64,000 nt of DNA from Nitrincola alkalisediminis (GTDB taxonomy: Bacteria; Pseudomonadota; Gammaproteobacteria; Pseudomonadales; Balneatricaceae), in the NCBI RefSeq assembly GCF_009821115.1, contig NZ_VYTY01000003.1, positions 62,001-126,000 of the forward strand. Direction: 5' to 3'. A model generated the notes under the pieces. It was not told where the DNA came from. It did not search any database and saw only the letters and a list, made by a program, of their open reading frames with translations. This document shows positions 36,628 to 46,718 of this stretch, piece by piece; position 1 is the stretch's first letter, and each line of letters opens with the position of its first letter. Position numbers and translations under genes: made by a program.

Positions 36628-37905
36628 TTAACGCTTAAAGACGATGCGTCCACCTAAGAGTGTGCAATCAACACGACCCTTTAAGCTGTGCCCGTAGTAA
36701 GGCGTGTTTTTACCCATGGACAATAAACTCTGATCATTCACAGTCCAAGTTGCCTCTGGATCAAAAATGCACACATCGGCTTGGACGCCTGACTGCAAGG
36801 TTCCACTATCCAGTCCTAAGATTTTAGCAGGCCCAAGCGTCAGCTTCTCAATCAGTTGCGGTAGCTCAATGAGCTTTTGTTCCACAAGCTTTAAACTCAA
36901 AGGTAACAGCGTTTCGAGACCGCTGATGCCAGGCTCAGTCTCCGAGAAAGGGGCTTGTTTCGCAATGACATCCAGAGGTTGGTGATCTGAGCAAATCGCC
37001 GACAGGGTGTCCGTGACCAAGCCCTGTCTTAATCCGGCACGGTCCAGCGGGCTGCGTAATGGCGGTTGAACATGTAAGGATGAATCAAAGCCGTTGACAT
37101 CTTCGTCGCATAAAAGAAGATGATGAATGGCGACATCCGCCGTGACCTGTAATCCACGCTTGCGCGCTGCATCAATCAGTTGAATCGAGCGTTCACAAGA
37201 CAGTTGTCCAAAGTGAGCTCTTACTCCAGTTTGCTCAATTAACAGTAAGCACCGTGAGACTTCAATGGTTTCTGCGGCTTCTGGTATTCCTTCAAGCCCC
37301 ATGCGCGCAGATGAAGCACCATCATGCATGCAACCTTTACGGCTTAAACCGGCATCTTGCGCTTGGAAAATCACAAGCAAATCAAAGGTGGCGGCGTACT
37401 CAAGGCAGCGCAATAACGCTAAGCTATCCACCATGGGTAATCGTGCATTGGTAAACGCAACGCATCCCGAGCGGGTTAAGGCATGAAGCGGCGCCAGTTG
37501 TTCACCCTGTAGCCCACGTGTAAGCGCCCCGATGGGCAGAACGCGTACAAAGCCTGCATCCGCCGCGCGGTCTTGTATCAGCTCAGCTACCGCGGGTGTA
37601 TCAACAATCGGTGACGTGGCGGGCGAGGTTAAGAGTGTGGTGATGCCGCCTGCTGCTGCGGCAGCGGTTTCGCTGGCAATGCTGCCCTTTTGCGTAGCAC
37701 CAGGCTCGCGTAAGTGCGTGAACAGATCAATCAGACCCGGGCAGACAATTTTGTTGCGTGCATCCAGCGTGTCATCGGCGAAATAGCCTTCGGGTGGCTC
37801 ATGTCCAATCGCCAGAATGGTACCTTGATGAATGTAGAGATTTGCAACCGTATCGATCTTTTGAGCAGGATCTATGATACGTCCACCTTCAATAACAATA
37901 TTCAT
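36628..37905 (-). CDS. pyrX: Dihydroorotase-like protein PyrC', probably non-catalytic
   Basis: An amidohydrolase-fold protein of 425 aa directly after pyrB. In active dihydroorotases the first metal motif reads D-x-H-x-H-L-R-E-P-G; here it is [10 protein letters not shown], so the first histidine is replaced by Phe. Other ligand positions are also altered ([11 protein letters not shown]). In Pseudomonas an inactive PyrC' subunit is needed for the dodecameric aspartate transcarbamoylase made with PyrB, and this gene's coupling to pyrB (ATGA overlap) fits that role. A separate active PyrC is expected elsewhere in the genome. Confidence 0.9.
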   Translation of the reverse strand: MNIVIEGGRIIDPAQKIDTVANLYIHQGTILAIGHEPPEGYFADDTLDARNKIVCPGLIDLFTHLREPGATQKGSIASETAAAAAGGITTLLTSPATSPIVDTPAVAELIQDRAADAGFVRVLPIGALTRGLQGEQLAPLHALTRSGCVAFTNARLPMVDSLALLRCLEYAATFDLLVIFQAQDAGLSRKGCMHDGASSARMGLEGIPEAAETIEVSRCLLLIEQTGVRAHFGQLSCERSIQLIDAARKRGLQVTADVAIHHLLLCDEDVNGFDSSLHVQPPLRSPLDRAGLRQGLVTDTLSAICSDHQPLDVIAKQAPFSETEPGISGLETLLPLSLKLVEQKLIELPQLIEKLTLGPAKILGLDSGTLQSGVQADVCIFDPEATWTVNDQSLLSMGKNTPYYGHSLKGRVDCTLLGGRIVFKR

Positions 37906-38927
37906 AGGGATTCAGTCCTTGCTGAAGACTCAGTGAACGAAGAGGATTGGGTGTTGAGTTGTTGGCCACTCATAGCCATCGACATTACAGCCATGCGCAC
38001 AGCAATTCCATTCGTGACTTGATTGAGAATGACAGAGCGGGGGCCGTCGGCCACGCGCGACTCAATTTCAACTCCTCGGTTGATCGGCCCTGGGTGCATA
38101 ACAATGGCATCAGGCTTGGCATAGGCCAATTTGTTTTCGGTGAGGCCGTACAAGCTGTAAAACTCGGATTCACTGGGAAGAAGAGCGGTTTGCATACGCT
38201 CTCGTTGCAGTCTGAGCATGATGACAACATCCACATCTCTCAGTCCGCGTGACATTTCGGTAAAGACTTTGACGCCTAAGCTTTCAATGTGTTTAGGCAA
38301 GAGTGTGGCAGGGGCGATAACGCGAATTTCGTTTGCTCCCAGGATGCGCAGGGCATGGATTTCGGAGCGCGCGACACGCGAGTGCAGAATGTCGCCCACA
38401 ATCGCGACTTTTAAGTTTTTAAAGTCACCTTTATGTTGGCGTATCGTCAGCATGTCGAGCATGGCTTGTGTTGGATGGGCATGACGGCCATCGCCTGCAT
38501 TAATAACAGCGACATCGGGTGTAACATGCTGAGCAATGAAGTGAGCAGCACCGCTGGCAGAGTGGCGAACAACAAACATATCACAATGCATGGCTTGTAG
38601 CGTCATGAGTGTGTCTTTCAGGGTTTCCCCTTTTGACGTCGAAGATGTGCTGATATTCAGGTTCAAAACATCGGCTGAGAGCCGCTTGGCGGCAAGCTCA
38701 AAGGTCGATAAGGTCCGGGTGCTGGCCTCGAAAAACAGGTTGGCTACTGTTTTGCCCCGTAACAACGGAACTTTTTTGACCTGTTGGGCGTTCATATCAA
38801 CAAATGAATCGGCCGTGTCCAGAATTTCAGTCAGGAGTAGAGGAGACAAGCCCTCGATGGTCAAGAAGTGTTTAAGTTGACCCTCAGGCGTTAGCTGAAT
38901 AGCGTCGTAGTATTCTTTAGGTAACAT
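37902..38927 (-). CDS. pyrB: Aspartate carbamoyltransferase catalytic subunit
   Basis: PyrB joins carbamoyl phosphate and aspartate, the first committed step of pyrimidine synthesis. The carbamoyl-phosphate site [14 protein letters not shown] lies near residue 66, with [10 protein letters not shown] and [10 protein letters not shown]. The 341-aa length and the N-terminal extension before the catalytic domain match the Pseudomonas-type class A enzyme, in which the extension binds nucleotide effectors. The C-terminal stretch is Ser/Thr-rich and divergent. It lies between pyrR and pyrC'. Confidence 0.95.
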   Translation of the reverse strand: MLPKEYYDAIQLTPEGQLKHFLTIEGLSPLLLTEILDTADSFVDMNAQQVKKVPLLRGKTVANLFFEASTRTLSTFELAAKRLSADVLNLNISTSSTSKGETLKDTLMTLQAMHCDMFVVRHSASGAAHFIAQHVTPDVAVINAGDGRHAHPTQAMLDMLTIRQHKGDFKNLKVAIVGDILHSRVARSEIHALRILGANEIRVIAPATLLPKHIESLGVKVFTEMSRGLRDVDVVIMLRLQRERMQTALLPSESEFYSLYGLTENKLAYAKPDAIVMHPGPINRGVEIESRVADGPRSVILNQVTNGIAVRMAVMSMAMSGQQLNTQSSSFTESSARTESL

Positions 38928-38950
38928 AGTCGGGACTCAATAAAATTAAG

Positions 38951-39460
38951 TTAGCTGCGGTTACGTATTTCAAGCGCTAAGGGAAAGGGCCCAGAAAGCT
39001 TTATTTGTTGATCTTCACCTAGGGTCAAGCGCTCACCCACGACATCAGGTTGAATCGGTAAATGCCTATGCTGGAGATCAATCAGAGTCACCAGGAGTAT
39101 TGAGGCGGGTCGACCATAATCAAACAGTTCGTTCATGGCGGCCCGAATCGTTCTTCCTGACATGATAACGTCATCGACTAAAATCAAATCGCGCCCTTCT
39201 GTTGGGCAAGGCAGTTGTGTGGGTTGAACCTTGGGGTTCAAGCCGGACTGCGAAAAATCGTCTCGGTAAAACGAAATGTCCAGTACACCCAAAGGGCTGT
39301 TAAGATTAAGTGCTGTGTGAAGCCGCTCTGCTAACCATACACCTCCTGTCCGAATACCGATCATGATGGGGTCAGTTAGATCACGATGCATCATTTGCAC
39401 GCGAAGCTCTTGCGTAACGGATTCTAGTAAGTTTTCAGCGTTCAGGTGTCCCGATACCAT
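38951..39460 (-). CDS. pyrR: Pyr operon regulator / uracil phosphoribosyltransferase PyrR
   Basis: The 169-aa protein contains the PRPP-binding loop DLILVDDVIMSGRTIRAA near residues 96-113 and the PyrR stretch GIRTGGVWLAERL. In Bacillus PyrR attenuates pyr mRNA; in Pseudomonas relatives it affects pyr expression in other ways. Start ATG 39460 follows GGAG by 7 nt and overlaps the end of ruvX by 26 bp; an in-frame upstream start at 39508 is deep inside ruvX. No attenuator was recognised within this operon. Confidence 0.92.
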   Translation of the reverse strand: MVSGHLNAENLLESVTQELRVQMMHRDLTDPIMIGIRTGGVWLAERLHTALNLNSPLGVLDISFYRDDFSQSGLNPKVQPTQLPCPTEGRDLILVDDVIMSGRTIRAAMNELFDYGRPASILLVTLIDLQHRHLPIQPDVVGERLTLGEDQQIKLSGPFPLALEIRNRS

Positions 39461-39917
39461 AAACAGTCTCCAATGGGGTGTGGCTTGGGATGAGGTGGTT
39501 CGAAGCAAACCAGTCTTCTAATAATAAACGAGCAGCGATGCTATCGACGGGGTCTTTTTTGTAGTGTGTGCTTCCGCCTTGGGCACGATGAATCTGCTTG
39601 GCCTCATGTGTCGTGAGGCGCTCATCGATAAGGTAGCAAGGGAGTTTATAGCGCTCATGGAGGCGATTGGCAAACTTGCGTGCCCTGCGCGCCATTTCGC
39701 TGATACTGCCATCCATGTTCAGAGGAAGGCCCACAACAAGGCATTCAGGTTGCCAAGTCGTTATAAGCCCTACAAGGGCATTCCAATCAGGAATCCCATC
39801 TTTGGCCGAGATAGGGGGTAAAGGATGGGCTGTGCCTGTCAGGCGTTGTCCAATGGCCACACCAATACGGCCTGTGCCAAAATCAAAGCCCAACGCGGTT
39901 TGATTGTCTTGATTCAT
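39435..39917 (-). CDS. ruvX: RuvX/YqgF RNase H-like nuclease
   Basis: YqgF/RuvX has an RNase H fold and is linked to 16S rRNA 5' maturation and Holliday-junction resolution. Seen are the first acidic motif GFDFGTGRIGVAIG (residues 9-22), the strand CLVVGLPLNMDGS with the NMDGS loop, and the last acidic block DERLTTHEA plus DPVDSIAARLLLEDW. Length 160 aa is slightly above E. coli's 138. It starts 10 bp after yqgE. Confidence 0.93.
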   Translation of the reverse strand: MNQDNQTALGFDFGTGRIGVAIGQRLTGTAHPLPPISAKDGIPDWNALVGLITTWQPECLVVGLPLNMDGSISEMARRARKFANRLHERYKLPCYLIDERLTTHEAKQIHRAQGGSTHYKKDPVDSIAARLLLEDWFASNHLIPSHTPLETVYGIGTPER

Positions 39918-39927
39918 CTACTTTCGA

Positions 39928-40494
39928 TCAGGCGTGCCCAGCATGCGATGTCATCAAATGTAGATTAACACCCAGTGTGTTGGCTGCTGCCTGAAGTCGC
40001 TCCTCAGCTGGTAACCGAAACAGTATATCTGAATTTGCTTGGCAGCTTAACCATACGTTGTCACGTATTTCTTGTTCCAGTTGACCGGGGCCCCAACCGG
40101 CGTAGCCGAGTGCGACTAAAAACTCTTTTGGACCCTCCCCCAATGCAAGCGCTTCAAGAATGTCCATAGAGGTTGTTAGGCTGATATCCGAAGTGATCGG
40201 GTGGCAAGATATCCAAGGACGCAGAGTGGAGCGATGCAAGACAAAGCCCCGATCTTCGTGGACCGGGCCGCCGTTATAGACCGGCGTTGGAGCAATGGCG
40301 ACTTGGCTGTAGTCGATATCAATATGTGTGAAAAGATCATGGACCAATAGGCCCGCTGGACGGTTGATGATAATGCCCATTGCGCCGTATTCGCTATGAT
40401 CACAGATATACGTAAGTGTCTGAGAGAAATGGGGATCGCTCAGATGAGGCATGGAAATTAAAAAATGGTCTCTCAGTGACAGTAGTTCTGACAT
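39928..40494 (-). CDS. yqgE: YqgE/AlgH family protein
   Basis: A 188-aa protein of the UPF0301/AlgH family. Family signatures are FLISMPHLSDPHFSQTLTYI (residues 10-29), GAMGIIINRP, YNGGPVHEDRGFVLH near 82-96, and the C-terminal LGYAGWGPGQLEQEI. AlgH was first linked to alginate control in Pseudomonas; the molecular role is unsettled. The start at 40494 (MSELLSLRDHF) is chosen; an upstream start at 40521 adds nine unconserved residues. Confidence 0.92.
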   Translation of the reverse strand: MSELLSLRDHFLISMPHLSDPHFSQTLTYICDHSEYGAMGIIINRPAGLLVHDLFTHIDIDYSQVAIAPTPVYNGGPVHEDRGFVLHRSTLRPWISCHPITSDISLTTSMDILEALALGEGPKEFLVALGYAGWGPGQLEQEIRDNVWLSCQANSDILFRLPAEERLQAAANTLGVNLHLMTSHAGHA

Positions 40495-40545
40495 GTTTAT
40501 CACCCTGGCAAATGAACGCAATTAAAGCGCAGGTATGTATTAGGC

Positions 40546-41502
40546 TTAGTACACCTGCGCCCGATTCTCAAATTTCCAGGTACGAATTATTTCCAAGAGG
40601 TCGGTATTTTTCCTCATTTCAGTCGTAAAAGGCTGAAATGGAGCCGCCAGTTGAACGATACGAGTGGCGGCATCATCCAGTATTTGGTGTCCTGACGATT
40701 GTAGTATCTCTATGTAAGCGACGCTGCCATCGGGTTTTACGGCCACCAGTAAGCGTAGGCTGCCATAGGTGTTGCTACGGCGTGCTTCATCCGGGTAGTT
40801 GAGGTTGCCGATTGCTTCTATTCGTCGCCTCCAGTTGTCTAAATAGACGGCGTCCGTATGTGCCATGGTTGAAGGCGCGGATGTTAAGCGGCGAATTCTG
40901 GGGCGCTTCGCCAGCTTTTGTTGTTCGTACTCCAACTGCGCCTGCAGGCTCGCGATCTCCATGCTTCGGGAAAGGAGTGACGCTGAATGGCCGGATAAGG
41001 GCTGAGGTTGGCTGGAGGTCGTGCGCTCTTGCTGAACGGTCACTCTTTCGGTTTGGGGTTGCGTGGTTGCGATGACCGGTGTGCTACCCGTCTGGTCCGT
41101 GGGGTTCGGCTCAGCAGAGGGCGGCTCAGGTGTCGGCGGTGTGGGTTCAACGGCTTCCATGTCAGTAGACGGTGTGGGTTGAGGTTGCATGGACTGAGTG
41201 TTGATTTCCTCGCTCTCAAGCGGTGCCTCCTCTGTTACGGAGGGAAGCAATCGTTCCTCACTGTCTCCACTGCCTTGTTGGTTGCTTTGCGCGAAAAAGT
41301 CGACATCATCAGGTGCTTGTTCACTGATATAACGAGCCAAGGTGATGTCGAGTGTGCGTTCAGGCTTGTGCGTTTCCGGTAGCTTAAAGCTAATTGCGAG
41401 AATCAGAATTCCATGCAAGGCGAGTGCAATAAAAAGATATGCCCTGAAGCGATCTGCTTCAGGGGCGTTCCATAAAATGAGTTGTCCTGCTTTGTATCTC
41501 AT
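40546..41502 (-). CDS. tonB: TonB family energy transducer
   Basis: The 318-aa protein has one N-terminal span (about residues 22-40, FIALALHGILILAISF) preceded by a basic cytoplasmic tail, a long Pro/Glu/Thr/Gln-rich periplasmic spacer (about 90-170), and a C-terminal TonB domain from about 225 (NYPDEARRSNTYGSLRLLV, ending with TWKFENR). It overlaps gshB by one base (TAATG). No exbB, exbD or TonB receptor gene is near. The gshB-tonB-algH-yqgF-pyrR order matches the P. aeruginosa TonB3 locus, where TonB3 has been connected with twitching motility. Confidence 0.92.
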   Translation of the reverse strand: MRYKAGQLILWNAPEADRFRAYLFIALALHGILILAISFKLPETHKPERTLDITLARYISEQAPDDVDFFAQSNQQGSGDSEERLLPSVTEEAPLESEEINTQSMQPQPTPSTDMEAVEPTPPTPEPPSAEPNPTDQTGSTPVIATTQPQTERVTVQQERTTSSQPQPLSGHSASLLSRSMEIASLQAQLEYEQQKLAKRPRIRRLTSAPSTMAHTDAVYLDNWRRRIEAIGNLNYPDEARRSNTYGSLRLLVAVKPDGSVAYIEILQSSGHQILDDAATRIVQLAAPFQPFTTEMRKNTDLLEIIRTWKFENRAQVY

Positions 41503-42452
41503 TATGCCCTAAGTTTTTTTTCGATTAGATTCATTAAGTCCATGCCGATATCTAATTGAAACTGCTTGTCCAGTTCACGAATACAGGTTGGGCTGGTCAC
41601 ATTTATTTCGGTGAGATAGTCGCCAATCACGTCAAGTCCGACAAAGTGCAACCCTTTTGCTTTAAGGGTTGGAGCGACTTGCTCACAGATCCAGCGATCT
41701 CGGTCAGTTAAAGGGCGGCCTTCGCCACGTCCGCCTGCCGCCAAGTTGCCACGGGTTTCACCTGCCGATGGAATGCGCGCAAGTGCGTAAGGAACGGGCT
41801 CACCGTCAATCATCAGAATGCGCTTGTCGCCGTCTTTAATGGCCGGGAGATAGGCTTGCGCCATGCACATTTGTTGGCCATGCTGCGTCAGTGTCTCAAT
41901 GACAACACCGAGGTTCATGCCGTCCTCTTGAATTCGAAAAATCGACGAACCGCCCATGCCGTCTAAGGGCTTGAAAATGACGTCTTTGTGGGTGGCATGA
42001 AAGGCCTTTAAAAGATCGGCGCGGCGACTGACCAGCAAAGGTGGGGTGCATTGAGGAAAGTGCGTGGCAAATAGCTTTTCGTTGCAGTCTCGAAGGCTTT
42101 GAGGATCATTGACGATCAGAGTACCTTCGGCCTGAGCCATACTTAACAAGTGTGTTGAGTAAATAAACTCATTGTCAAAGGGCGGATCTTTCCGCATAAG
42201 GATCACATCTAAATCATGCAGAGGCATGTGTTCAAAGGACCCTCTCTCGAACCAGCAGTCAGCATCCATGGCAACTTTTAGTGGTGCCATGCGTGCTTTT
42301 GCACATCCGGCCTCTAAGAAAAGATCGCTTTGCTCCATGTACCAGAGATCCCAACCTTTTCGCTGCGCGGCCCAGAGCATGGCTAAGGAACTGTCTTTTT
42401 TGAAGTTAATGGACTCAATAGGGTCCATGATTATGCCTATTTTGATCGTCAT
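41502..42452 (-). CDS. gshB: Glutathione synthetase
   Basis: GshB joins gamma-glutamylcysteine and glycine with ATP. ATP-grasp features are KPLDGMGGSSIFRI near residue 155 and the loop GGRGEGRPLTDRDR near 230; IGIIMDPIESINFKKDSS at the N-terminus is typical. Length is 316 aa. The ATG at 42452 overlaps the rsmE stop; the longer open frame is entirely within rsmE. Glutathione made here links to the methionine and sulfur genes only loosely. Confidence 0.96.
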   Translation of the reverse strand: MTIKIGIIMDPIESINFKKDSSLAMLWAAQRKGWDLWYMEQSDLFLEAGCAKARMAPLKVAMDADCWFERGSFEHMPLHDLDVILMRKDPPFDNEFIYSTHLLSMAQAEGTLIVNDPQSLRDCNEKLFATHFPQCTPPLLVSRRADLLKAFHATHKDVIFKPLDGMGGSSIFRIQEDGMNLGVVIETLTQHGQQMCMAQAYLPAIKDGDKRILMIDGEPVPYALARIPSAGETRGNLAAGGRGEGRPLTDRDRWICEQVAPTLKAKGLHFVGLDVIGDYLTEINVTSPTCIRELDKQFQLDIGMDLMNLIEKKLRA

Positions 42453-43201
42453 TTTGATGAGTCCTGTTGGGTCGGCCCGAGGTCGCCCCATAAATAGTGA
42501 AGTAGAGCAGTGGCGGCAACGGGAGCGGTTTCAGTACGCATGACACGCGGGCCAAGCGCAACGGGATAAAAGCCCTGAGCGATGGCGAGCTCAACTTCCG
42601 CTTCTGTAAGTCCGCCTTCGGGGCCAATTAAAAGCGCAACGGAGGATGGAGGCGGAAAGTCAGTCAAAGGTTGTGCGCTGTGGTGATGAAGCACCAATTT
42701 AAGGTCTGCTTGGACATCCTGCAACCATTCGGCTAAGGGGCGAGGCGAGTGAACCTCGGGAACAACACAGCGTAGAGATTGCTCACACGCGCTCACCGCG
42801 ATTTGTTGCCAGTGGCGTTGACGTTTGTCTTGCCGTTCATGGCTGAGTTTGACTTCGCAGCGCTCGGTGAACAAAGGTGAAATACGAGTGCAGCCCATTT
42901 CGGTTGATTTTTGAATCGCATAATCCATACGCTCACCTCGGGATAGGGCTTGGCCTATCTCGATTTTCAATGGGCTTTCACGCTCAGGGGACTGAGTGTG
43001 AAGGATCTTGACTTGCATCCGGGTTTTGCTCGTGGCAACAACCTCTGCTCGATATTCATGACCGTCATTGTTGAATAGGGAAAGCGCATCCCCTTCACGC
43101 AGCCGCAGTGCCTTTAAGGCGTGCTGTGTTGCGGTTTCACCTAAGTCGATATGCATTCCCTCAGCCATAGGCTGAGGGTCATAAAAGCGAGGGATTCTCA
43201 T
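42449..43201 (-). CDS. rsmE: 16S rRNA (uracil-1498-N3)-methyltransferase
   Basis: RsmE methylates U1498 in the decoding region of 16S rRNA using SAM. A PUA-like N-terminal part (HALKALRLREGDALSLF) precedes the SPOUT knot with LLIGPEGGLTEAEVELA near residues 190-206 and LGPRVMRTETAPVAA near 218-232. Length 250 aa is normal. It sits 12 bp after metK on the same strand, so SAM synthetase and a SAM user share a transcript, and it is coupled to gshB. Confidence 0.95.
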   Translation of the reverse strand: MRIPRFYDPQPMAEGMHIDLGETATQHALKALRLREGDALSLFNNDGHEYRAEVVATSKTRMQVKILHTQSPERESPLKIEIGQALSRGERMDYAIQKSTEMGCTRISPLFTERCEVKLSHERQDKRQRHWQQIAVSACEQSLRCVVPEVHSPRPLAEWLQDVQADLKLVLHHHSAQPLTDFPPPSSVALLIGPEGGLTEAEVELAIAQGFYPVALGPRVMRTETAPVAATALLHYLWGDLGPTQQDSSK

Positions 43202-43213
43202 AACGGGCCCTGA

Positions 43214-44434
43214 TTACAGTCCGGCTGCAGCTCTAAGTGCGTCGGCTCGATCTGTCTTTTCCCAAGGGAAGGCCGTAAATGTTTCACTTTGTTCTTTGCC
43301 ATCAACATCAGTCCATGAATAGGTGGTTTCAAAAGGCTCACGACCAAAATGGCCGTAGGCGGCTGTTAATTGATACATAGGATGCAACAGATCCAGCATG
43401 CGTGTAATCGCATAGGGGCGTAGGTCGAAGGTCTGTTTGACCAGTTCGATAATTCGTGCATCACTCACTTTGCCTGTTCCGAAGGTGTTGATCGACACAG
43501 ACGTCGGTTCGGCGACACCAATTGCATAAGACACTTGGATTTCACAGCGGTCAGCTAAACCAGAGGCAACGATGTTTTTGGCAACATAACGACCCGCATA
43601 AGCCGCTGAACGGTCGACTTTAGAAGGGTCTTTACCCGAGAACGCACCGCCGCCATGGCGTGCCATGCCGCCGTAAGTATCGACGATTATTTTGCGCCCA
43701 GTCAAGCCACAATCACCGACAGGGCCGCCGATTACAAACTTGCCCGTTGGGTTGATATGGTAGCGTGTAGAGTCAGACAACCATTCAGCCGGGATGACGG
43801 CTTCAATAATTTCACGGCGTACCATGCGGCGCAGATCTTCTTGATTGATATCCGGTGCATGCTGGGTAGAGAGTACAACTGCATCAACGGCACAAGGCTT
43901 GCCTTGGTCATCATAACGGAACGTGATTTGGCTTTTTGCATCGGGACGTAACCAAGGCAGCATGCCATTTTTACGCAACTCGGCTTGGCGCTCGACCAAA
44001 CGGTGCGCGTAATGAATGGGGGCTGGCATATAGGACTCGGTTTCGTTGGTGGCATAGCCAAACATTAAACCTTGATCGCCTGCGCCTTGGTCTTCGGGCT
44101 TGCTCCGATCAACGCCTTGAGCGATATCGAGTGACTGTTTGCCAATCAGGTTAATGACGCCGCAGGTGGCACCGTCGTATCCAACATCCGATGATGTGTA
44201 GCCTATGTCGCTGATCACTTTACGCACGAGGTCTTCTAGATCAACCCACGCGCTGGTGCTGATTTCGCCTGCTACAATGGCGACACCTGTTTTGACCAGT
44301 GTTTCACACGCAACACGTGCGTGCTTATCGCGTGCGATAATGGCATCCAAAACAGCATCGGAAATCTGATCAGCTATTTTGTCTGGGTGTCCTTCAGACA
44401 CCGATTCTGACGTAAACAGTGTGTATTCGCTCAT
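43214..44434 (-). CDS. metK: S-adenosylmethionine synthetase
   Basis: MetK makes SAM from methionine and ATP. Signatures are [15 protein letters not shown] (residues 9-23), [13 protein letters not shown] near 117-129, and [18 protein letters not shown] near 258-275. At 406 aa it is somewhat longer than the E. coli enzyme (about 384). It heads a long leftward operon and is divergent from tkt; metK-tkt adjacency is also seen in Pseudomonas. No known SAM riboswitch was recognised in its leader. Confidence 0.97.
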   Translation of the reverse strand: MSEYTLFTSESVSEGHPDKIADQISDAVLDAIIARDKHARVACETLVKTGVAIVAGEISTSAWVDLEDLVRKVISDIGYTSSDVGYDGATCGVINLIGKQSLDIAQGVDRSKPEDQGAGDQGLMFGYATNETESYMPAPIHYAHRLVERQAELRKNGMLPWLRPDAKSQITFRYDDQGKPCAVDAVVLSTQHAPDINQEDLRRMVRREIIEAVIPAEWLSDSTRYHINPTGKFVIGGPVGDCGLTGRKIIVDTYGGMARHGGGAFSGKDPSKVDRSAAYAGRYVAKNIVASGLADRCEIQVSYAIGVAEPTSVSINTFGTGKVSDARIIELVKQTFDLRPYAITRMLDLLHPMYQLTAAYGHFGREPFETTYSWTDVDGKEQSETFTAFPWEKTDRADALRAAAGL

Positions 44435-44649
44435 ATCCGGACTATATCCTCAAAAGGGTAAGGGTTTTTATTTAGGCCTTTGCCGACATTTTAACGGCTC
44501 TGGCTAGGTTTTTCATAATTGAATTGCCCATTTAGGGTGAAATATTCTGTGTTTTCGTATGAAATTCTCTCTTTTAGGTGAATTGCATTTGAAGCTAAGC
44601 CCTATCTGGGCGAAAATTAGCAACTAAATTATCCGAACCAAAATCTAAT

Positions 44650-44663
44650 TGGGTTTAGACCCA
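44650..44663 (+). promoter_or_regulatory. Small hairpin abutting the tkt ribosome binding site
   Basis: TGGGT-TTAG-ACCCA directly precedes and touches AGGAG (44663-44667), 8 nt before the tkt ATG. Such placement could tune translation. The 241-bp divergent metK-tkt region 44435-44675 holds otherwise only AT-rich sequence, with no clear riboswitch. Confidence 0.3.
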
Positions 44664-44675
44664 GGAGTTGAGTCA

Positions 44676-46676
44676 ATGTCCTCTCGCCGTGAACTTGCCA
44701 ATGCTATTCGTGCATTGAGCATGGACGCTGTCCAGAAAGCAAAATCCGGTCACCCCGGAGCCCCCATGGGAATGGCTGATATAGCTGAAGTCCTATGGAA
44801 CGACTTCCTGAAACATAATCCGGCTAATCCTTTGTGGTTTGATCGTGACCGTTTTGTACTCTCAAACGGGCATGGCTCAATGCTGATATACTCTTTGCTG
44901 CATTTGTCCGGTTACGATGTCTCCATCGAAGATTTGAAGAACTTCCGTCAGCTGCACAGCAAAACAGCTGGGCATCCAGAGTATGGCTATTGTCCTGGCG
45001 TTGAAACCACTACGGGACCTTTGGGCCAAGGGATCACCAATGCCGTGGGTTTTGCTCTCGCTGAAAAAGTGCTTGCTGCTCAGTTCAATAGAGAAGGTCA
45101 TGACATTATCAACCATTACACCTACACATTCTTAGGTGATGGCTGCCTAATGGAAGGTATTTCTCACGAAGCTTGCTCTTTGGCAGGAACACTTGGCTTA
45201 GGTAAACTCATTGCATTTTGGGATAATAACGGCATTTCAATTGATGGCGAGGTTGAAGGTTGGTTCACCGATAATACCCCAGCACGCTTTGAAGCCTACG
45301 GCTGGCATGTGATTGCTGATGTTGACGGTCACGATGCAGATCAGATCCGTGCAGCAATTGAAGAGGCGCAAGCCAATACAGAGCAACCCACGTTAATCTG
45401 CTGCAAAACCATTATTGGCTTTGGATCGCCCAATAAACAGGGTAAAGAAGATTGTCACGGCGCGCCTCTTGGTGACGATGAAGTGTTACTGGCACGTGAG
45501 CAATTGCAGTGGCCACATCTACCCTTTGATGTTCCAGGGGAAATTTACGATGACTGGGATGCGCGTGAAGCCGGCCAGCATGCTGAAAATGACTGGAATG
45601 AGCGCTTAGCTGCCTATAATGCAGCCTATCCTGAGTTGGCCACGGAGCTGTTGCGTCGTTTAAGTGGCGACTTGCCTGCGGATTTCGAAACACAGGTTGA
45701 TGCTTGGATCGCAGACATTGCGGCTAAAGGCGAAACCATTGCGACGCGTAAAGCCTCGCAAAATGCACTCAATGCGTTAGGACCGATTTTGCCTGAGTTT
45801 TTGGGTGGGTCGGCTGACTTGGCGGGTTCTAACTTGACGCTGTGGGCTGGCGCGAAAGGCGTCAGCAAAGACGATGCGGCGGGTAACTACGTCTATTACG
45901 GTGTTCGTGAGTTTGGCATGAGCGCAATCATGAATGGCATTGCCCTTCATGGCGGCTTCATCCCTTATGGCGCCACCTTCCTTGTTTTCATGGAGTATGC
46001 ACGCAATGCAGTTCGCATGGCGGCATTAATGAAACAGCGTGTTATTTTCGTGTATACCCATGACTCCATCGGCTTAGGGGAAGATGGACCAACACATCAG
46101 CCGATTGAGCAAATCTCTAACCTGCGTCATACACCGAACATGGAAACTTGGCGTCCTTGCGATGCGGTGGAATCGGCCGTGGCTTGGAAATCTGCTGTTA
46201 TGCGCGTAGACGGTCCCAGCGCTTTGATTTTCTCTCGTCAGAACTTAGCACATCAACCACGCTCTACGGAGCAGGTGGCTGACATCGCGCGCGGTGGCTA
46301 TATTTTGCTAGACAGTGCTGGCGTGCCCGATGTTATTTTGATTGCGACAGGCTCTGAGGTGGAGTTGGCGGTTAACGCAGCGCATGCACTCAGCGCTGAA
46401 GGTAAAGCGGTACGTGTTGTCTCTATGCCCTGTACTGAGCGTTTTGATAAACAAGATGCCACTTACCGTGAACAAGTCCTTCCGGCTGCAGTCACTGCAA
46501 GAGTGGCGGTTGAAGCGGCTCAGGCTGACTTCTGGTACAAATATGTCGGTTTGCAAGGTGCGATCGTGGGAATGACGTCATTCGGTGAGTCTGCCCCAGC
46601 AAATGAGCTGTTTGCTCACTTTGGATTTACCCTTGATAACCTAGTAAAAACGGCAAACTCCGTTATCAACGTTTAA
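44676..46676 (+). CDS. tkt: Transketolase
   Basis: Transketolase moves two-carbon units between sugar phosphates in the non-oxidative pentose phosphate pathway, using thiamine diphosphate. Seen are [18 protein letters not shown] (residues 23-40), the ThDP motif GDGCLMEG...[14 protein letters not shown] around 155-193, and the pyrimidine-domain segment [16 protein letters not shown] near 468-483. Length 666 aa is normal. The start follows AGGAG. It opens the tkt-epd-pgk-fba set. Confidence 0.97.
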   Translation: MSSRRELANAIRALSMDAVQKAKSGHPGAPMGMADIAEVLWNDFLKHNPANPLWFDRDRFVLSNGHGSMLIYSLLHLSGYDVSIEDLKNFRQLHSKTAGHPEYGYCPGVETTTGPLGQGITNAVGFALAEKVLAAQFNREGHDIINHYTYTFLGDGCLMEGISHEACSLAGTLGLGKLIAFWDNNGISIDGEVEGWFTDNTPARFEAYGWHVIADVDGHDADQIRAAIEEAQANTEQPTLICCKTIIGFGSPNKQGKEDCHGAPLGDDEVLLAREQLQWPHLPFDVPGEIYDDWDAREAGQHAENDWNERLAAYNAAYPELATELLRRLSGDLPADFETQVDAWIADIAAKGETIATRKASQNALNALGPILPEFLGGSADLAGSNLTLWAGAKGVSKDDAAGNYVYYGVREFGMSAIMNGIALHGGFIPYGATFLVFMEYARNAVRMAALMKQRVIFVYTHDSIGLGEDGPTHQPIEQISNLRHTPNMETWRPCDAVESAVAWKSAVMRVDGPSALIFSRQNLAHQPRSTEQVADIARGGYILLDSAGVPDVILIATGSEVELAVNAAHALSAEGKAVRVVSMPCTERFDKQDATYREQVLPAAVTARVAVEAAQADFWYKYVGLQGAIVGMTSFGESAPANELFAHFGFTLDNLVKTANSVINV

Positions 46677-46718
46677 CAATACCACCACCTGAGCAGGCGT
46701 GTTGATGAGAGCAGTAGA

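Noticed and set aside
44435-44675. SAM riboswitch in the metK leader
   Set aside because: The gap was read for known SAM riboswitch cores; only AT-rich sequence and one small tkt-side hairpin are visible.
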